From assembly GCA_905201505.1 (NCBI GenBank), contig CAJKOJ010000012.1:1-40271 (forward strand): 40,271 bases of DNA, in the 5' to 3' direction. Numbering within the stretch: the stretch's first letter is position 1; each line of letters begins with the position of its first letter. The notes under the pieces are model-generated. The model searched no databases. It had not been told where the DNA came from and worked only from the letters and a program-made list of their open reading frames with translations. This document shows positions 7,700-15,586 of this stretch, one piece after another. A program made the position numbers and the translations under genes. This stretch comes from an uncultured Eubacteriales bacterium. GTDB lineage: Bacteria; Bacillota; Clostridia; Lachnospirales; CAG-274.

Positions 7700-7897
7700 A
7701 TGAAAAAAATATTATATTTATCTTTGCTGTGTATTATGCTGGCAGCAGAAAATAAGGTTTGGCTTGGTATAATGGATTTATCTATTGATAAGAATGGTGA
7801 CCATATTACAAATGGGGAATTAAAAGAAATAGAAGATGTAAATGTAAAGTTTAAAATTGTAGATTTTATTAATTATATTGAAAAAAAACTTAAATAG
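7700..7897 (+). pseudogene. Chimeric ORF: signal peptide joined to an unrelated C-terminus
   Basis: The 65-residue frame starts behind AAAGGAG with MKKILYLSLLCIMLAA, a normal secretion signal. From about residue 17 it continues with ENKVWLGIMDLSIDKNGD and ends NYIEKKLK, without the mature domain expected after such a signal. Base composition also changes here: the first 50 bases belong with the left flank and the rest is AT-rich like the central block. Two-component pairs in this kind of genome often sit beside a divergent secreted PepSY-type protein, so the left piece may be the start of one. The right piece looks like the C-terminal end of an unidentified protein. I regard this as a fusion created at the junction, not a functional gene. 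Confidence 0.6.
7740..7765. other. Left composition junction
   Basis: Upstream genes use CGN arginine codons and GATC-rich sequence. Downstream genes use AGA/AGG almost exclusively and are more AT-rich. The change falls inside the 7700-7897 frame, near the end of its signal peptide. No terminal inverted repeats, target duplication or integrase are visible at the point of change. Confidence 0.6.
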
Positions 7898-7971
7898 GTT
7901 TATACTGTAAATTGATATGTATAATGACTTAGTTATGTCTGTTAATCAATTTATATATTGGAGTGATTTAT

Positions 7972-9222
7972 GTGAATAGTAGTTTTTTTGAGAACAACAG
8001 AAAAAAGCTTATAAAGGAAATGAGCGATAATTCTGCTGCAATACTTTTCAGCGGAAAGGCACCTAAAAAGCTGGGAGATGAAAATTATCCTTTTACGCCT
8101 CTCAGGAATTTTTATTATATGACAGGTCTTGACAGACAGAATATGATATTGCTTATATATAAATCAGGTGAAGAGGTTTCTGAAGCTGTTTTTATAGAAA
8201 GATATGATGAAATAAAAGCAAAGTGGGTAGGCTCAGTTATGCTGTCCGGTGAAGTAAGCAAAATAAGCGGTGTAGATAATATATTATATATGGATGAGCT
8301 TGAAGAAACTTTGTCTTCTGTTATATTTAACAAAAGAATAGAAAAGATATATATGGATTATGAAAACAGAGATTTTAATAATTACAGTGAAAGTTTTGTA
8401 TTGGCTGAGAAAATAAACAGGCATTATCCATATATAGAACATAGAAATCTTCATAATATTATTGCAGAATTCAGAATGATTAAGGAGACCTGTGAGATTG
8501 AAAAGATTGAAAAGGCTATAGAAATAACTAAAAATGGCATTTATGCTATGATGAAGAATGCTAAGCCCGGTATGTCAGAGTATGAAATTGAAGCATATTT
8601 TGACTTTGAGTTAAAAAGAAGCGGTGTAAGGGATTTTGCTTTTAAGTCCATAGCTGCAAGCGGTAAAAACGGCACAGTACTTCATTATTCGGATAATAAC
8701 TGCAAGACAAGAGATAATGATTTGATTTTGTTTGACGTGGGTGCACAGTGGGAATACTACAATGGTGATATTACAAGAACTTTCCCTGTAAACGGAAGAT
8801 TTACAAAAAGGCAGAGACAGATTTACGATATAGTTCTTGAAGGGCAAAAGAAAGTTATAGATGCTGTAAAGCCCGGAATAGAATTTAAAAGGTTAAATGA
8901 AATATTAAAGGAACATTATGCTTATGAACTTAAGAAAATTGGTCTTATTTCCAATGATGATGAAGTAAGTAAATATTATTACCACAGCGTAAGCCATATG
9001 CTTGGGCTTGAAACGCATGATGTAGGCAGGCATAATGAGGGTATTTTACAGGAGGGTATGGTATTTACTGTTGAGCCTGGATTATACATTGCAGAAGAAG
9101 AAATAGGCATAAGAATTGAGGACAATGTTGTTGTAACAAAAGATGGCTGCAGAGTATTGTCAAAGGATATTATAAAATCAGCTGAAGATATTGAAAATTT
9201 TATGGCAGGTAAAATGATATGA
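7972..9222 (+). CDS. pepP: Aminopeptidase P family protein (Xaa-Pro aminopeptidase)
   Basis: The 416-residue protein removes N-terminal residues preceding proline. An N-terminal AMP_N-like domain (to about residue 165) is followed by a pita-bread metallopeptidase fold with the two-metal ligands in place: the two Asp in LFDVGAQWEYYNGDITRTFP, His in SHMLGLETHD, Glu in TVEPGLYI, and Glu in IRIEDNVVV. I chose the GTG at 7972 because GGAGTG (7960-7965) lies six bases upstream. A GTG at 7963 overlaps that site. The stop overlaps the next start by four bases. Confidence 0.92.
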   Translation: MNSSFFENNRKKLIKEMSDNSAAILFSGKAPKKLGDENYPFTPLRNFYYMTGLDRQNMILLIYKSGEEVSEAVFIERYDEIKAKWVGSVMLSGEVSKISGVDNILYMDELEETLSSVIFNKRIEKIYMDYENRDFNNYSESFVLAEKINRHYPYIEHRNLHNIIAEFRMIKETCEIEKIEKAIEITKNGIYAMMKNAKPGMSEYEIEAYFDFELKRSGVRDFAFKSIAASGKNGTVLHYSDNNCKTRDNDLILFDVGAQWEYYNGDITRTFPVNGRFTKRQRQIYDIVLEGQKKVIDAVKPGIEFKRLNEILKEHYAYELKKIGLISNDDEVSKYYYHSVSHMLGLETHDVGRHNEGILQEGMVFTVEPGLYIAEEEIGIRIEDNVVVTKDGCRVLSKDIIKSAEDIENFMAGKMI

Positions 9223-9908
9223 TAAAAAAAGAAACAGAATTATATCTGCCTGTTCAAAAATATTTTGCTGATATGGGTTTTAAGGTAGATGCTGAAGTAA
9301 GAGATTGTGACGTTGTTGCGACGAAGGAAAATATTGTTGTTATATGTGAGCTTAAGAGAGGTTTTACAATTGAGCTTGTATATCAATTGGTGCAAAGGAA
9401 AAAGTTGACACCATATGTTTATGCTGTAATACCCAGGCCTAAAAATATGAGAAGTGCAGCATTCAGAAAAAAATTGGATATATTAAGAGCCTTAGACTGC
9501 GGACTTATTGTTGTACTTAATTCTACAAAAAGGGTTGATATGATACTGCAGCCAAGAGGCGAGGATACAGATGCTAAAAAATACAGACGAAAAGGCATTG
9601 AAAAAGAAACAAAAATCAGAAAAGTGAGCCTTAATCTGGGCGGTCAGTCAGGGCGTAAAATAGTAACAGCTCATAAGGAAAGTGTAATTGCCGCCTTATG
9701 TTACATAGAAAAATACGGAACAATAAAAACAAGGGAATGTAAGGATAATATAAAAAATGTATTACAGAAAAATCATTATAACTTTTTTGTCAGAGTAGAA
9801 AAAGGTGTTTATACTGCCAATGAATCAGGCAGAAATTTTCTTAATGAAAAGGATTATAGTGATGTGGTTGAGTTTTATAGAAATGAGGTTGAGTTATGTT
9901 TAAAATAG
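9219..9908 (+). CDS. DUF2161-family protein with PD-(D/E)XK-like core
   Basis: The 229-residue protein has an N-terminal region of the form VRDCDVVATKENIVVICELK, which fits the D...ExK arrangement of PD-(D/E)XK phosphodiesterases and the DUF2161 family. A C-terminal region after about residue 150 (YIEKYGTIKTRECKDNIKNV, then KGVYTANESG) looks like a small winged-helix module. It overlaps aminopeptidase P by four bases and the methionine aminopeptidase gene by 13, so all three are translated from one message. The biological role is unknown. Confidence 0.75.
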   Translation: MIKKETELYLPVQKYFADMGFKVDAEVRDCDVVATKENIVVICELKRGFTIELVYQLVQRKKLTPYVYAVIPRPKNMRSAAFRKKLDILRALDCGLIVVLNSTKRVDMILQPRGEDTDAKKYRRKGIEKETKIRKVSLNLGGQSGRKIVTAHKESVIAALCYIEKYGTIKTRECKDNIKNVLQKNHYNFFVRVEKGVYTANESGRNFLNEKDYSDVVEFYRNEVELCLK

Positions 9909-10771
9909 GCAGAAATGACAAGTGCTGGTGCGGATGCGGAAAAAAATATAAGGCTTGTCATGAAAGAAGTGATGAAGAAAATTTAAAGGAGTTTGTGGAA
10001 CAGGCATATCCAATTCCTGACAGGCACCTTATACTTTCTCCTGAACAAATAGATGGGGTAAGAAAGAGTGCAAGATTATCTGTAGCTATAATGAATGCTT
10101 TGGACAATTTTATAAAAGAGGGAATAAGTACTGAGGAAATAGATCAGCTGGTATATAAAATGACTGATGAAGCTGGGGGGATTTGTGCAACATACAAATA
10201 CGGTGATTTCCCTAAGCATTGCTGCACATCAATAAATGACGTTGTTTGCCATGGTATACCGAGCAGCAGGGAAATTTTAAAAAACGGTGATATTGTCAAT
10301 GTTGATATTACATCAATATTAGGTGGTTATTATTCTGATATGAGCAGAATGTATATGATAGGTGATGTAAGTAATGAGGCAAAAAAACTGGTGGAAGTTA
10401 CAAAGGAATGTATGTATGCGGGTATTGAAGCAGTTAAGCCATACAGACCAATTGGTGATATAGGAAACGTAATAAATGATATTGCAGATAAGAACGGATA
10501 TGGTGTAGTAAGAGCTTTATGCGGTCACGGAGTGGGGCTTAAATTTCATGAGGATCCTATTGTAAATCATTTCAGAACTAACAGAAAAACCATGGTAATG
10601 GTACCGGGAATGATGTTTACAGTAGAGCCTATGATAAATGCAGGAACATGGGATTGCAATGTTTCAAAAACTGACGGCTGGACTGTAAGAACAGCTGACG
10701 GAAGTTTGTCTGCACAATGGGAGCATACAGTACTTGTTACAGAAGATGGGTATGAGATAATTACAAAGTAA
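9896..10771 (+). CDS. map: Type I methionine aminopeptidase with N-terminal SEC-C zinc motif
   Basis: This 291-residue enzyme removes initiator methionine from new proteins. Residues 4-22 form a SEC-C motif (GRNDKCWCGCGKKYKACHE), which binds zinc and is thought to help ribosome contact. The catalytic domain keeps all five metal ligands: Asp in NVDIT, Asp in SDMSRMY, His in GHGVGLKFHEDP, Glu in TVEPM and Glu in QWEHT. Clostridia commonly have a second, shorter MetAP in the ribosomal protein operon, so this is probably the extended paralogue. It ends the pepP-DUF2161-map cluster. Confidence 0.93.
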   Translation: MFKIGRNDKCWCGCGKKYKACHERSDEENLKEFVEQAYPIPDRHLILSPEQIDGVRKSARLSVAIMNALDNFIKEGISTEEIDQLVYKMTDEAGGICATYKYGDFPKHCCTSINDVVCHGIPSSREILKNGDIVNVDITSILGGYYSDMSRMYMIGDVSNEAKKLVEVTKECMYAGIEAVKPYRPIGDIGNVINDIADKNGYGVVRALCGHGVGLKFHEDPIVNHFRTNRKTMVMVPGMMFTVEPMINAGTWDCNVSKTDGWTVRTADGSLSAQWEHTVLVTEDGYEIITK

Positions 10772-10817
10772 TATAAAAATTATATTTTTATTATAGATTA
10801 AACATAAGGAGAAAAGT

Positions 10818-11621
10818 ATGATAAATATATGGAACGGTACTCCTTTAGGGTATATGAAAGAATATGATAATGAGCATAATTTAAACAAGCCTGAGCTTGA
10901 AGAATTTGCTGTAAAGGATGGCAAAAAACACAGCTGTATTCTTATATTGCCGGGAGGCGGGTATGACCATCTTTCAGACCATGAAGGTGCAAATGTAGCA
11001 ATGGAATTGAACAAGTCAGGAATAAGTGCTTTTGTACTTTATTACAGAGTTGCGCCATATTCTCACCCTGTATATCTGTGGGATGTAAAAAGGGCAATGC
11101 GTTACATAAGATATAATGCTGATAAGTATAATATTGATAAGAATAAAATAGGCTTAATGGGGTTTAGTGCAGGGGGGCATTTAGCTTGTATAACTGCTGA
11201 AAATTATGACAAGTTTGAATATAATGCAATTGATGAGATTGATAAAGTTTCAGCAAGACCTGATATTCTTTGTATGTGCTATCCTGTGGTAAGTATAACA
11301 AAGGAGATATCTCATAAGCGTTCAGGAGTTAATATGTGTGGCAGTGACAAAAAACTTTTAAATTCTCTTTCAGGTGAGATGAATGTAAGAAATGATATGC
11401 CTCCTACATTTATATGGCATACGTTTGATGATAAAAGTGTAGACTGCAGGAATTCTCTTGAAATGGGTATGGCTATGAAAGAAAAAGGATGTAAGTTTGA
11501 AATGCACATTTTTCCCGATGGAAAACACGGCCTTGATTTAGCGAAGGGAATTGCAGGAACTGAACAATGGTTTGAACTTTATTGTAATTGGCTTAAAAGG
11601 CAAAATTTTATCATAGATTAG
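10818..11621 (+). CDS. Alpha/beta hydrolase, acetyl-esterase-like
   Basis: 267 residues with the hydrolase/esterase layout: oxyanion region LILPGGGYDHL (residues 43-53), nucleophile Ser117 in GFSAGGH, acid Asp205 in HTFDDKSV, and His237 in DGKHGLD. No signal peptide is present, so it is cytoplasmic. Relatives deacetylate xylan fragments or act on other acylated sugars, and the substrate here is not shown. AAGGAG precedes the ATG. It lies 46 bp after map, with only a weak AT-rich gap between, so it may be co-transcribed. Confidence 0.85.
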   Translation: MINIWNGTPLGYMKEYDNEHNLNKPELEEFAVKDGKKHSCILILPGGGYDHLSDHEGANVAMELNKSGISAFVLYYRVAPYSHPVYLWDVKRAMRYIRYNADKYNIDKNKIGLMGFSAGGHLACITAENYDKFEYNAIDEIDKVSARPDILCMCYPVVSITKEISHKRSGVNMCGSDKKLLNSLSGEMNVRNDMPPTFIWHTFDDKSVDCRNSLEMGMAMKEKGCKFEMHIFPDGKHGLDLAKGIAGTEQWFELYCNWLKRQNFIID

Positions 11622-11647
11622 TTATATAAATTAATATAGGTGATTAT

Positions 11648-11917
11648 ATGACAGAAGGCTGTGTAAGCAGATTAATAAATAAGGAAGTCATTAATGTAAA
11701 AGACGGCAGTAAAATAGGATGTGTAAGTGATGTTTTGGTTGACTGGAAGTGCGGAGAAGTACGTGCAATTATAGTGCCTGTAGTAGTTGGTATATTTTCA
11801 TTTGTAGGAAAGAAAAAAGAGTATTGTATAAACTGGTGCAATGTTGTCAAGGTAGGAGAGGATATTGTGCTTATAGATACTGATGTAAGAAATTGTATAA
11901 GAATTTGTGAGAGGTAG
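11648..11917 (+). CDS. YlmC/YmxH-family sporulation protein (PRC-barrel)
   Basis: 89 residues with a PRC-barrel fold: SRLINKEVINVKDGSKIGCV, then a hydrophobic IIVPVVVGIF and KEYCINWCNVVKVGEDIVLI. This matches the short YlmC/YmxH family found in spore formers, some members of which are controlled by sporulation sigma factors. The precise role is not known. The next gene begins three bases after its stop. Confidence 0.85.
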   Translation: MTEGCVSRLINKEVINVKDGSKIGCVSDVLVDWKCGEVRAIIVPVVVGIFSFVGKKKEYCINWCNVVKVGEDIVLIDTDVRNCIRICER

Positions 11918-11920
11918 AAT

Positions 11921-13093
11921 GTGTTAGACAAAAGTGAAGTAAAAAGGCAATTAGAAAGTTTAATTGATATTAATTCTATAGAGAGTATAAATATAAGCAA
12001 TCCTATAAAAAAGGGAGAAGATAAAGCGTCAAAGATAAAAATAAGTGCTGTGCTTATAAAAAATAATCTGAATTATCAAGTATCTGAGTATATAGGTCAA
12101 AAAGTAATACATAAAAATGTTGAACCTGATAATATAATTGATAATGTTATAGAAATAATGGAAGATAATTTTAAGCAGTGTAATATTACTTCCAACAAGT
12201 ATTGTACATTGCTTATGAATAAGAAAAGGCAATTTACAATAACAGGTGTAAAAGATAATATAAATGTTGTAAATGCCCCAAAGGAACACAACAAGTCAAA
12301 AAATTATATTATTGGGGAAGGCGAGTATGTTGACTGGATGTACCAGCTTGGGTTAATGGATAAAAATGGTGTTGTACTAAAACACAAGCAGAAAAAATTC
12401 AGACAAATAAACAAATTTCTTGAAATGTTAAAAGATGTTGAAAACGAAATTCCAGAGAATTCTGTAATTATTGATATGGGCTGCGGTAAAAGCTATTTAT
12501 CCTTTGCAATGTATCATTATTTCAACATAATAAAGAAAAAGAATGTTGAAATCAGAGGATATGATTTAAAAAGGGATGTAGTGGAATACTGCAATGAGTT
12601 AAGCAGAAAATTTGGATTTAATAATTTGAACTTTTTCTGTGAGGATATAGCTGATATTGAAAATACAGATGAAAAAATTTCAATGATTATAACGCTGCAT
12701 GCATGTGATACGGCAACAGATTATGCTATATACCATGGAATACGCTGGGGATGTAAAGTTATGATGAATGTTCCATGCTGTCAGCACGAGCTCTTTCATC
12801 AAATGGATAATGACAAAATGAATATTATGTTAAACCATGGTATAATAAAAGAAAGATTTGCTGCACTGCTTACAGATTCCATAAGAGCTAGAATTATTGA
12901 AATAATGGGATATAAAGTGCAGGTAATGGAATTTATTGATATGGAGCATACACCTAAAAATATTATGATAAGGTCTGTTAAAACAAAAAGTAAAGACTGT
13001 GGAAAACTTATTAATGACCTTGAAAGAATAATAAAGGAATATAATATTGAACCTACTCTTTATAAGTTAATTAAAAAGAATTTAAATAAATAA
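11921..13093 (+). CDS. SAM-dependent methyltransferase (Methyltransf_32-like)
   Basis: 390 residues. The N-terminal 120 residues are unassigned. The C-terminal half is a Rossmann methyltransferase with motif I at about residues 182-190 (VIIDMGCGKSYLSF), an acidic ribose-binding region IRGYDLKRDVV, and LHACDTATDYAIY followed by NVPCCQHE. The Cys-Cys-Gln-His pattern is typical of the Methyltransf_32 family, thought to act on RNA or protein. The GTG start follows GAGAGGTAG. A strong terminator ends the unit. Confidence 0.82.
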   Translation: MLDKSEVKRQLESLIDINSIESINISNPIKKGEDKASKIKISAVLIKNNLNYQVSEYIGQKVIHKNVEPDNIIDNVIEIMEDNFKQCNITSNKYCTLLMNKKRQFTITGVKDNINVVNAPKEHNKSKNYIIGEGEYVDWMYQLGLMDKNGVVLKHKQKKFRQINKFLEMLKDVENEIPENSVIIDMGCGKSYLSFAMYHYFNIIKKKNVEIRGYDLKRDVVEYCNELSRKFGFNNLNFFCEDIADIENTDEKISMIITLHACDTATDYAIYHGIRWGCKVMMNVPCCQHELFHQMDNDKMNIMLNHGIIKERFAALLTDSIRARIIEIMGYKVQVMEFIDMEHTPKNIMIRSVKTKSKDCGKLINDLERIIKEYNIEPTLYKLIKKNLNK

Positions 13094-13097
13094 AATT

Positions 13098-13146
13098 AAG
13101 CACTGCTATGAAGTTGTAATAAAAATTCATAACAGTGCTTTTTTCA
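13098..13146 (+). terminator. Rho-independent terminator after the methyltransferase gene
   Basis: The arm AAGCACTGCTATGAA (13098-13112) pairs with TTCATAACAGTGCTT (13126-13140), with one small bulge. A T run follows directly. Confidence 0.85.
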
Positions 13147-13248
13147 ATTTTGAGTATAGTCAATCAAAATGTTTAAATGAGACTTAATTAGCAATATTTT
13201 TGTTATTAAGGTTAAAAAATGAGCATATAATTTTCAGAGGTGATTATT

Positions 13249-13674
13249 ATGGAAGAAAACAACAATATGAACATAGACGCATCACAGATAGAAAAAATAT
13301 TATCTGTAATGAAGCTTGTAAACAATATGAATAATAATAGTGAACCAAAAGAAAATCAAGATTTGCCAAGTAACGAACTTGTAGAAAAAATGGACGGAAA
13401 TACTGCACTTAAAAGAATAAAGGAAGCTATACCATTCCTTGATATGCCTTACCAGAAAAATATTGGTCTTATGGTAAGACTTATGGAAATCGATAAACTT
13501 GTAAATAACTTTAAAACTATGTCTGTATCAGGCGAAAACAACAACAGAATAAAAAAGCAGATGCTTATGGCTATTAGACCGGAACTTGACGGAAGAAAGC
13601 GGAAAATGGTAGATGTTTTTGTAAAGGCAATGGAGATAACAGATATAGTTGAGGAGTTGAAAGAAAATGAATAA
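13249..13674 (+). CDS. Hypothetical helical protein, 141 aa
   Basis: I do not recognise it. From ATG 13249 (GAGGTG six bases upstream) it has an Asn-rich N-terminus (MEENNNMNIDASQIEKILSV) and then a helical region of about 90 residues (FLDMPYQKNIGLMVRLMEID, RKRKMVDVFVKAMEITDIVE). There is no signal peptide or membrane segment. It overlaps the following small gene by eight bases, so the two are probably co-translated and may form a complex. Confidence 0.7.
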   Translation: MEENNNMNIDASQIEKILSVMKLVNNMNNNSEPKENQDLPSNELVEKMDGNTALKRIKEAIPFLDMPYQKNIGLMVRLMEIDKLVNNFKTMSVSGENNNRIKKQMLMAIRPELDGRKRKMVDVFVKAMEITDIVEELKENE

Positions 13675-13933
13675 TAGTGATATTTTAAATAACAGAGCTT
13701 TTGATTGTTTGGATTATAATACAAAGAAGGCTTTTATTAATTTAAATGAGAATATGAAAAATAAGCCTTATGATGAAAAACTGGCAATGATTGTTGCCTT
13801 TGTTCAGTCACTTCCTAAGGGCATAACCTTTACAAATGATGAGAAAAAAGCTATGATTGGAGCTATTATGGAGAATATGAATGAAAATGAAAAAAAGCAA
13901 ATGAGTATGCTGCTAAAAATGTTTGGACTTTAA
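13667..13933 (+). CDS. Hypothetical helical protein, 88 aa
   Basis: An unrecognised small, hydrophilic, mainly helical protein. Features are YDEKLAMIVAFVQSLPKGIT and a C-terminal MNENEKKQMSMLLKMFGL. Its start overlaps the previous gene by eight bases, behind GAGGAG. Codon use matches the central block. Both genes sit between two clear transcription units, a terminator before and a new promoter after, suggesting an independent two-gene unit. The following gap of 170 bp contains the promoter described next. Confidence 0.7.
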   Translation: MNNSDILNNRAFDCLDYNTKKAFINLNENMKNKPYDEKLAMIVAFVQSLPKGITFTNDEKKAMIGAIMENMNENEKKQMSMLLKMFGL

Positions 13934-14051
13934 AAATGAAAGTTTTTAAATTATGAAATTCATAAAACAAGATTTTTTAGTACAAAACAATGAAAAATCA
14001 GTAAAATTTGCAACAAGATAAAATAAATATGCAAAAAATGGCTCCTAAAGG

Positions 14052-14079
14052 TTGACAATTCTCCTAAATATGGTATTAT
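14052..14079 (+). promoter_or_regulatory. Promoter of the Re-citrate synthase gene with symmetrical elements
   Basis: TTGACA (14052-14057) and TATTAT (14074-14079) are 16 bases apart. The -10 region is part of a perfect 14-bp palindrome, TATTATTAATAATA (14074-14087). CTCCTAAA is repeated at 14042-14049 and 14061-14068 around the -35 box. TGGCTCC (14039-14045) and GGAGCCA (14095-14101) form a long-range inverted repeat around the promoter and ribosome binding site. Some of these may be operators. Confidence 0.6.
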
Positions 14080-14103
14080 TAATAATACGGAGGTGGAGCC
14101 AGT

Positions 14104-15489
14104 ATGTTTATTTTTAATCCAAAGACGAATGTTATAGAAAGACGTGAGTCTGTTTATCCTTTACAGGATGTAGATAAGCCTAATTTATATGATAATTTGT
14201 ACAGCTATGATGAAGTTCCTAAAATAGCTTTTAACCATAGAATTGTGCCTATGGATGTGCCTGATGAAATCTGGATAACAGATACTACTTTCAGAGACGG
14301 CCAGCAGTCAAGAGAACCTTATACTGTAAAACAGATTGCTCATATATATAAACAGCTGCACAGATTGGGCGGACCAAAAGGAATAATAAGACAAAGCGAA
14401 TTTTTTGTATATTCAAAAAAAGATCAGGACGCTGTATATAAATGTCTTGAAATGGATTACAGATTTCCTGAGGTAACTACATGGATAAGAGCTAACAAAA
14501 AGGACTTTGAACTGGTTAAATCCATTGGTGTTAAGGAAACAGGTATACTTGTAAGCTGCTCTGACTACCATATCTTTTATAAGATGAATATGAAGAGAAG
14601 CGAAATAATGGAGCATTATCTTTCAATTATTCGTCAGTGTATTGAAACAGGTATTAAGCCAAGATGTCATTTCGAGGATATTACAAGAGCAGATTTTTAT
14701 GGCTTTGTTGTTCCCTTTGCTTCTGAGCTTATGAAGCTTTATGAGGAAACAGGTGTTCCTATTAAAATAAGAGCTTGTGATACTATGGGATACGGTATCA
14801 ATACACCGGGTACGGTGCTTCCTAGAAGTGTATCAGGTATTATTTACGGTCTTCACCATTATGCAGGTGTACCAAATCATTTGCTTGAATGGCATGGTCA
14901 CAATGACTTTTACAGGGCTGTTACAAATGCCACTACTGCATGGCTTTATGGTTGCTGCGGTGTTAATACATCTCTGTTTGGAATTGGTGAGAGAACAGGA
15001 AATACACCACTTGAGGCTATGGTGTTTGAATATGCCCAGCTAAGAGGAACTCTTGATGGTATGGATACTACAATTATTACTGAACTTGCTGACTACTACC
15101 GAAAAGAAATAGGATATGATATACCGCCTATGACCCCTTTTGTAGGTGAAAACTTTAACCTTACAAGAGCAGGCATTCATGCTGATGGCATACTTAAAAA
15201 TGAAGAGATATATAACATATTTAATACAGAACTTTTACTTAAGCGTCCTGTTAAAATAGCTGTCGGTAAGACATCAGGTCTTGCAGGCATTGCTCACTGG
15301 ATTAATAATTACTTTAAATACGAGGGTGATAAGAAAATAGGAAAGCAGCACCCTGTTGTTATTAAAATTAAAGAGTGGGTTGACAGACAGTATGAGGACG
15401 GCAGAGTTACTCAAATAAGCGATACAGAGCTTGCTAAACTTGCTAATACCGAAATGGAAAATTACCTTTCAAGTATTGGTGAAGATTAA
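14104..15489 (+). CDS. Probable Re-citrate synthase (homocitrate/isopropylmalate synthase family)
   Basis: A 461-residue HMGL-like TIM-barrel enzyme predicted to condense acetyl-CoA with oxaloacetate to citrate with Re stereochemistry. The barrel starts at WITDTTFRDGQQSREPYTVK, where the Arg-Asp pair is catalytic in the family. Metal-binding HGHND is in LEWHGHNDFYRA, and GIHADG is near residue 360. The length, the GGPKGIIRQSEFFVYSKKDQ segment and the lack of a LeuA-type allosteric domain fit the Re-citrate synthases of clostridia, such as that of Clostridium kluyveri. The gene next door is isocitrate dehydrogenase, which supports citrate over isopropylmalate or homocitrate. GGAGGTGGAG precedes the ATG. 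Confidence 0.82.
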   Translation: MFIFNPKTNVIERRESVYPLQDVDKPNLYDNLYSYDEVPKIAFNHRIVPMDVPDEIWITDTTFRDGQQSREPYTVKQIAHIYKQLHRLGGPKGIIRQSEFFVYSKKDQDAVYKCLEMDYRFPEVTTWIRANKKDFELVKSIGVKETGILVSCSDYHIFYKMNMKRSEIMEHYLSIIRQCIETGIKPRCHFEDITRADFYGFVVPFASELMKLYEETGVPIKIRACDTMGYGINTPGTVLPRSVSGIIYGLHHYAGVPNHLLEWHGHNDFYRAVTNATTAWLYGCCGVNTSLFGIGERTGNTPLEAMVFEYAQLRGTLDGMDTTIITELADYYRKEIGYDIPPMTPFVGENFNLTRAGIHADGILKNEEIYNIFNTELLLKRPVKIAVGKTSGLAGIAHWINNYFKYEGDKKIGKQHPVVIKIKEWVDRQYEDGRVTQISDTELAKLANTEMENYLSSIGED

Positions 15490-15505
15490 TAGATATTAAC
15501 TTGTA

Positions 15506-15528
15506 AGGGCGGGTTTTTTAACCGCCCT
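15506..15528 (+). terminator. GC-rich stem-loop between the citrate synthase gene and icd
   Basis: AGGGCGG (15506-15512) pairs with CCGCCCT (15522-15528) around a T-rich loop. No T run follows, so it may act as a weak terminator, an RNA-processing site or a stability element while icd is still read through. No clear promoter for icd was seen in the remaining 58 bases. Confidence 0.45.
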
Positions 15529-15586
15529 GAAAGTATTATACAATTAACAGATAAAGCAGAATATATATTCAGGAGGAATTCTTAAG

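Noticed and set aside
14104..15489. 2-isopropylmalate synthase (leuA)
   Set aside because: The protein lacks the LeuA C-terminal regulatory domain, leu genes are absent nearby, and icd follows directly.
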